DNA from: Paenibacillus senegalensis JC66
GTDB taxonomy: Bacteria; Bacillota; Bacilli; Paenibacillales; NBRC-103111
Length of the DNA: 39,425 nucleotides
Assembly: GCF_000285515.1 (NCBI RefSeq)
Contig: NZ_HE610963.1
Location: forward strand, 36,953 to 76,377
Direction: 5' to 3'
A program made the position numbers and the translations under genes. Below are positions 35,716 through 39,425 of the stretch, piece after piece; positions within the stretch are counted from its first letter, which is position 1, and every line of letters begins with the position of its first letter. The notes under the pieces were generated by a model. That model saw nothing but the letters and a program-made list of their open reading frames with translations. It was not told the DNA's origin and did no database searches.

Positions 35716-35754
35716 ATGGAAAAAGACGACTCCCTAATTGAGTGGAGAGTCGTC
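35716..35754 (-). terminator. Terminator, probably bidirectional
   Basis: GACGACTC (35725-35732) and GAGTCGTC (35747-35754) form an 8-bp stem. On the minus strand it is followed by TTTTTCC, a good U-run; it would end transcripts from the aldo/keto reductase at 36002, 250 bases away. The plus strand has a weaker CTTAATTTT. Confidence 0.65.
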
Positions 35755-35852
35755 CTTAATTTTGCTTCAGAGTGCGCTTTTCCTCACTAGTTGTCACAAA
35801 TGTGTACGAGGAGGAGCGTTGGTTAAAAAAACCTTGCTTGTTCAGCTAACAT

Positions 35853-35872
35853 AGGAGCAAGAGTGAGCGTTA
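35853..35872 (-). repeat. Dispersed short repeat, single inverted copy
   Basis: AGGAGCAAGAGTGAGCGTTA is the inverted form of the unit found at 19268 and 23282-23467. Confidence 0.5.
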
Positions 35873-35902
35873 GTGCAGAACTCCTTGCAGGGTCGATGCG
35901 TG

Positions 35903-35980
35903 CTGGACACTCCTGTTGCGATGGGCATCCACAATAAATGTCTGGACACTCCTGTTGCGATGAGCATCCATGATAAATGT
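35903..35980 (+). repeat. Two tandem copies of a 39-base unit
   Basis: Units 35903-35941 and 35942-35980 start CTGGACACTCCTGTTGCGAT and end ATAAATGT; only three positions differ. High identity implies a recent duplication. Confidence 0.85.
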
Positions 35981-36001
35981 ACAGTTTACTGCGAAATCTG
36001 A

Positions 36002-36934
36002 TTACTTAAAAATATCGCTGATCGCCTTGACATCGGCTGCGCTCAGCTCCACTTCCAGCGTTTTAAGGTTGCTGGCCACTTGATCCGGTTTCTTGGCGCC
36101 GGGGATCAGGGCGTCGATGGCCGGCTGATGCAAATACCAGGCCAAAACCAGATGAGCGATTTCGGCACCCTTGTCCTGTGCAAGCTTGTGGAGCTGTTCT
36201 ACCTTTTCTAAATTACGCAGGAAAGCCTCCCCCTGGAAAAGAGGGTTCTTGGCCCGTCCATCGTCAAATGTAGTATCCTTCGTATATTTGCCGCCCAGCA
36301 GTCCAGCCGCCAAGGGGAAGTAAGGGATAAAGGAAATTCGTTCACGTTCACAGTAAGGCAGCAGCTCTTGTTCCGCTTCCCTTTTAAACAAGTTATACTC
36401 GGATTGCAGCACCTCGACATAGCCGTCCTTGTTCGCCTCCGCCAATTGCTCGACACTGAAGTTGGAAACGCCAATGGCACGGATTTTGCCCTGTTCCTTC
36501 AACCTTTGCAAAGCTCCGACGGCTTCGTCTTTCGGTGTGGCCTCGTCGGGAAAGTGGATGTAGTACAAATCGATATAGTCAGTTTGCAGCCGCTTTAGGC
36601 TTTGCTCCACTTGCTGGGTCAAAAATGCGGGAGAATTGTCCATCTCCATCTTCCCGTCAACAAATTTATGAGCGCCCTTGGTGGCAATAACTACCTGATC
36701 CCGATTTCCCAGTTCCTTCACAACCTCAGCGATCAACTCTTCCGAGCGTTCGGGACCGTAAATATACGCTGTGTCCAAAAAGTTTATCCCCTGCCGCAAA
36801 GCGGTGCGAACCACCTCTCTGCCGGTTTCCTCGCTAAGATTAGGATAGATATTGTGTCCTCCGACTGCATTGGCGCCAAGGCCTATGGGATTCACTTTTA
36901 AGCCCGTCCTGCCGATTTCCCGAAGCTTGCTCAT
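36002..36934 (-). CDS. Aldo/keto reductase (IolS/YccK-like)
   Basis: A 310-residue reductase with [19 protein letters not shown] at the start, catalytic D and Y in [16 protein letters not shown] in [12 protein letters not shown] in [31 protein letters not shown], and the C-terminal NADPH site [18 protein letters not shown]. It resembles B. subtilis IolS/YccK. AAGGAGTGG stands before the ATG at 36934. A perfect palindrome next to the promoter suggests control by a dedicated repressor, possibly responding to a toxic aldehyde or quinone (inference). It is a different subfamily from the reductase at 27365. Confidence 0.93.
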   Translation of the reverse strand: MSKLREIGRTGLKVNPIGLGANAVGGHNIYPNLSEETGREVVRTALRQGINFLDTAYIYGPERSEELIAEVVKELGNRDQVVIATKGAHKFVDGKMEMDNSPAFLTQQVEQSLKRLQTDYIDLYYIHFPDEATPKDEAVGALQRLKEQGKIRAIGVSNFSVEQLAEANKDGYVEVLQSEYNLFKREAEQELLPYCERERISFIPYFPLAAGLLGGKYTKDTTFDDGRAKNPLFQGEAFLRNLEKVEQLHKLAQDKGAEIAHLVLAWYLHQPAIDALIPGAKKPDQVASNLKTLEVELSAADVKAISDIFK

Positions 36935-37029
36935 TTTTGATCCACTCCTTAAGGTTGGTTTTATGGTGTCTCTTTTTCTGAGGCTTTCTTGTTTGTGTTT
37001 CTTGGCAAATTGCCAACTTCTATTGGTTT

Positions 37030-37077
37030 GGCATAACTGTTATGCCTATTATAACAACCGTAGCGGTGAAAAGAAAA
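37030..37077 (-). promoter_or_regulatory. Promoter and palindromic operator of the aldo/keto reductase gene
   Basis: On the minus strand a perfect TATAAT (37048-37053) has a weak -35 (TTTTCT, 37072-37077). Directly downstream lies GGCATAACTGTTATGCC (37030-37046), two perfect 8-base arms around one base, over the expected transcription start. This is the usual place for a repressor operator. The regulator is not in the window. Confidence 0.6.
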
Positions 37078-37212
37078 TTCGGGGCCTTTGGCAAGACTTA
37101 CGGCGGGAAAAGAAAATACGGCCATCGGTAAGATTTCACTGAAAAGGCTGCGGGGAGAAGCTGCGGAAAAGGCAATTGTGGAGGAGGACATTCTCTGAAT
37201 AACGTGGGGGCT

Positions 37213-37330
37213 CCTCAGAAAGTCCCTTGGCTCCCTTGGAAATCACTTGTAATTCTCAGAAAGTCCTCTGGAAGCCCTCTGAAAGTCCTCTGAAAGCCCT
37301 GGACCTTCTGAAAACCAACTGGAAGTTCTT
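37213..37330 (+). repeat. Degenerate ~12-base tandem repeat
   Basis: Units near CTCTGAAAGTCC / CTCTGAAAGCCC are repeated with drift over about 118 bases in the gap 36935-37344, downstream of the sortase gene. Nothing else is seen in that gap besides the reductase promoter. Confidence 0.6.
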
Positions 37331-37344
37331 TTATTAATTAGTTA

Positions 37345-38001
37345 TTAGCTAGAAGTAAGGGAAACCGAGCGGGAAGGGGGTCTGGGTCTGGTATCGACCA
37401 GCTCTCCTTTGACGGCGATCCGCTTCTTGCCGTCTCGTGTACAGGTGATCAGAGTGATCTCTGTTTTGCCTTCCAGGTCGTCCAGCACTTCCACTTGATT
37501 AGGAGGAATAACCTTCGCGCTGGTAACTTGATACACATAGGTTGCGTCCCCCGTATGGAGCAGGAGATCATCGCCGTTTTGCACCTCGGGCAGGTTGCTG
37601 AAGTGCCGATCGTTGCGATAACCGCGGTGCCCGGCAATCGTAAAATTACCTTGACCCGGGGTTTGATCCTCTTTCAATTGCGTGAGTGCAATTTTCAAAT
37701 TCTCTTCAGTCGTTTCCGGCAGGACGTACTGCTTTAACTCGATAGCCGGAATTTCCAGCTCCATAATTCCGTCTAGGCTGCCGGCTGCGAGGGAAGTATG
37801 CTGCGAAGCTAGAGCGTCTTCCATAACCTCGCCGGAGGCAGAAGGGTCTGCCTCCATTGAGATTAGCGTAAGGGCATCCTCCAGCGCTTTTAGCTCTCGT
37901 TGATACTTCAGTTCTTCGTAGATAGGCACAGAGAGGAGAAGGACACCTATCAGCATAAATCCAATTCCTGCAGCTAATAGTTTTGTTCCTTTGGGCCTCA
38001 T
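37345..38001 (-). CDS. Sortase (class A/D-like transpeptidase)
   Basis: A 218-residue membrane-anchored transpeptidase that cuts LPXTG-type signals and joins the protein to the cell wall. One N-terminal membrane helix (LLAAGIGFMLIGVLLLSVPIY) anchors it; a variable linker follows to ~80; the sortase core has H125 in FTIAGHRGYRNDRHF, C187 in ITLITCTRDG and R194 in KKRIAVKG. The stretch VIPPNQVEVLDDLEGKTEIT is close to class A enzymes, while gene context and length suit class D. AGGAGG precedes the ATG at 38001. It begins 16 bases after the stop codon of the LPXTG protein gene, so substrate and enzyme are very probably one operon. Confidence 0.92.
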   Translation of the reverse strand: MRPKGTKLLAAGIGFMLIGVLLLSVPIYEELKYQRELKALEDALTLISMEADPSASGEVMEDALASQHTSLAAGSLDGIMELEIPAIELKQYVLPETTEENLKIALTQLKEDQTPGQGNFTIAGHRGYRNDRHFSNLPEVQNGDDLLLHTGDATYVYQVTSAKVIPPNQVEVLDDLEGKTEITLITCTRDGKKRIAVKGELVDTRPRPPSRSVSLTSS

Positions 38002-38017
38002 GGCGATCCTCCTGACT

Positions 38018-39425
38018 TTACAGCTGTCTGAATCTACGATAAACCAAAAGTCCAGCGCCGGCGGCTAAGGAAATTAATCCTGCTATTAGCATGTAGAACA
38101 AGCTGGTTTCTCCGGTTTGCGGGAGAATACCTGGTTGGCCGTGTTTCCCGGAACCGTCTTCTCCAGGAGCAGGAGCGGCTACGCCTTCACCGGAACCAGG
38201 AGCAGGAGCACTGTCACTGTCGCCTGGGGCAGGAGCGGCTACGCCATCACCAGAGCCCGGAGCAGGTGCAGCACCGCCGTCACCGGGGGCAGGAGCACCA
38301 TCGCTGTCGCCTGGAGCAGGAGCGCCGGCACCGTCACCCGGAGCAGGAGCGCCATCGCTGTCGCCTGGAGCAGGAGCACCGGCATCGTCACCCGGAGCAG
38401 GAGCACCGTCGCTGTCACCCGGTGCGGACACGCCGCCACCGTTTCCTGGTGTCGTTGGTCCACCGCTGTTGTCGCCAGGTGTAGATCCGCCATTGTTGTC
38501 ACCCGGAGTATTATTGCCATCTTCAGATCCAGGGTCATCCTCATCAATGTCGTCTAAGCCTGGAATCGGAACCCAAACGGGAACAGGTGAATTTTCAAAC
38601 CTGATTTTCAGCGTTTCTTCCTGACTTTTCTCTATAGTAAATTCATAAGGTGCAGATTTGAGCCTGTATCCACGGGGAGCTTTCGTTTCCACGAATTGAT
38701 AAACCCCAGGGCGCAGCTCGTCGATTTGGATTTTTCCGTTCTCATCCGTAGTCAGATCTCTGTACAGCACATTTCCTTGGTCATCCAGCAGGTTGAAAAT
38801 GGCGCCTGCCAGAACTCTGTTGTGATTGCGAGCAGCTACTTTGGTCAATTCCACCGAACCGTAGATCATTTTATTCTCAACCTGAACCCGCTTAGGCTCT
38901 TGTTGGTTGCGTTCAATGATAATCTCGATCGGCTCGCTATCCAGCTCATAATGCTCGGCTGCTTTTGTCTCAATCAGATAATACTTGCCTGGACGCAGAT
39001 CCGTAATCAGGATTCGCCCGTTGTTATCTGTTGTTAAATCAGTACGAACGATATTTTTTGCTTCATCGCGAAGCTCAAACTTGACTCCTTCCAATTTGAG
39101 GGAGGTGTCATCCCGGTCAACCTTCTGAATCTCCAGGACACCGGATTTCAGTTTGTTCTCAACAAGCAGCTTCACAGGCTCCGGCTGGCTCTTCACAATG
39201 GTGAATTCAACCGGCTTGGCAAGAAGCTCGTAGTGGTCAGCCGCTTTTGTTTCGACCAGATAGTATTTACCCGGACGCAGATCCGTAATGCTAAATTGAC
39301 CTTTCTCATCGGTCGTCAGATCGGATTTAATGACGTTATTGGCTTCATCGCGAAGCTCGAACTTAACGCCTTTCAGTTTAATCGAATTTACGTCTTTATC
39401 TACCTTTTCAATCTCCACAGAACCC
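38018..39425 (-). CDS. LPXTG surface protein with CnaB (SpaA-like) repeats, 5' part outside window
   Basis: The open frame runs off the end of the window, so the N-terminus, signal peptide and any adhesive head are missing. At least three CnaB domains of ~93 residues are visible, each with the isopeptide set: lysine in VEIEKVDKD / LEIQKVDRD / VELTKVAA, glutamate in YLVETKAA-type strands, and asparagine in the closing VENK or FENS. Then come a proline linker (VPVWVPIPGLDD), an acidic Gly/Pro/Ala/Asp repeat of ~130 residues (units of APAPGDSDG and APAPGDG), the signal LPQTGE, a membrane helix and the tail YRRFRQL. It is a stalk protein anchored to peptidoglycan, the evident substrate of the adjacent sortase. 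Confidence 0.93.
   Translation of the reverse strand, partial: GSVEIEKVDKDVNSIKLKGVKFELRDEANNVIKSDLTTDEKGQFSITDLRPGKYYLVETKAADHYELLAKPVEFTIVKSQPEPVKLLVENKLKSGVLEIQKVDRDDTSLKLEGVKFELRDEAKNIVRTDLTTDNNGRILITDLRPGKYYLIETKAAEHYELDSEPIEIIIERNQQEPKRVQVENKMIYGSVELTKVAARNHNRVLAGAIFNLLDDQGNVLYRDLTTDENGKIQIDELRPGVYQFVETKAPRGYRLKSAPYEFTIEKSQEETLKIRFENSPVPVWVPIPGLDDIDEDDPGSEDGNNTPGDNNGGSTPGDNSGGPTTPGNGGGVSAPGDSDGAPAPGDDAGAPAPGDSDGAPAPGDGAGAPAPGDSDGAPAPGDGGAAPAPGSGDGVAAPAPGDSDSAPAPGSGEGVAAPAPGEDGSGKHGQPGILPQTGETSLFYMLIAGLISLAAGAGLLVYRRFRQL
38163..38500 (-). repeat. In-gene tandem repeats coding the Pro/Gly/Asp wall-spanning linker
   Basis: Units of about 27-30 bases (plus-strand form GTCGCCTGGAGCAGGAGC with variants) repeat through the linker. 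They stay in frame, unlike the noncoding arrays elsewhere in the window. Copy number is likely to vary between strains. Confidence 0.75.

Larger units (their letters stand above)
35455..36001. other. Gap with terminator and repeats, no gene
   Basis: Holds the upstream region of the 96-residue gene, a terminator at 35716-35754, one inverted copy of the dispersed repeat at 35853-35872, and a 39-base direct repeat at 35903-35980. No gene is supported. Confidence 0.55.

Overview
The window looks like chromosome of a low-to-mid GC Firmicute, most likely Paenibacillus or a close relative. The grounds are strong AGGAGG-type ribosome binding sites, TTG and GTG starts, sigma-A promoters with 17-base spacers, a T-box leader in front of an aminoacyl-tRNA synthetase, LrgA/LrgB, an LPXTG surface protein next to a sortase, and short noncoding gaps full of degenerate tandem repeats. 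The assignment is inference from content; no rRNA or tRNA gene was seen.

Layout. 1-4.2 kb: a large sigma factor with an added C-terminal region, a NaChBac-type voltage-gated sodium channel, and an ECF sigma factor overlapping its membrane-anchored partner. 4.2-5.5 kb: an orphan short-type argC on the minus strand with a promoter overlapped by an ARG-box-like operator, then a Crp/Fnr gene relic. 5.7-19.06 kb: one long plus-strand cluster of an MlrC-type peptidase, a GNAT acyltransferase, an M20 deacylase broken by a one-base frameshift, a five-gene dipeptide/oligopeptide ABC importer, an RpiR-type regulator, a secreted-type or cytosolic serine hydrolase of the beta-lactamase family, and an enolase-superfamily N-succinylamino acid racemase, closed by a 12-bp stem terminator. 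19.3-23.1 kb: argS under a T-box with an Arg specifier, a histidine kinase relic, and a stand-alone trpB. 23.1-27.2 kb: repeat-rich DNA, a tiny HU-like protein coupled to a candidate 43-residue ORF, a secreted trypsin-like protease and a luciferase-like monooxygenase. 27.3-34.0 kb: an aldo/keto reductase, a pentapeptide-repeat protein, peptidase T, a TIM-barrel sugar isomerase, a broken GNAT gene and lrgAB. 34-37.3 kb: repeat-rich DNA, two small unknown genes and a second aldo/keto reductase with a palindromic operator. 37.3-39.4 kb: a sortase and its CnaB-repeat LPXTG substrate, which runs off the end of the window.

The most coherent system is the 5.7-19 kb cluster. GNAT acyltransferase, N-succinylamino acid racemase and M20 deacylase are the three enzymes of the known route that turns D-amino acids irreversibly into L-amino acids through N-succinyl intermediates. 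Here they sit with a peptide importer and two candidate peptidases, so I read the whole as uptake and salvage of D-amino-acid-containing peptides, comparable in logic to the B. subtilis dpp-ykf operon but built from different enzymes. A shared TGAA-type palindrome in front of both the MlrC unit and the importer unit is a plausible operator for the RpiR regulator in the cluster. The final deacylase is frameshifted, so in this strain the route may be broken, or the base may be a sequencing error.

The window also shows gene decay (Crp, histidine kinase and GNAT relics) and a dispersed short repeat found in several gaps.
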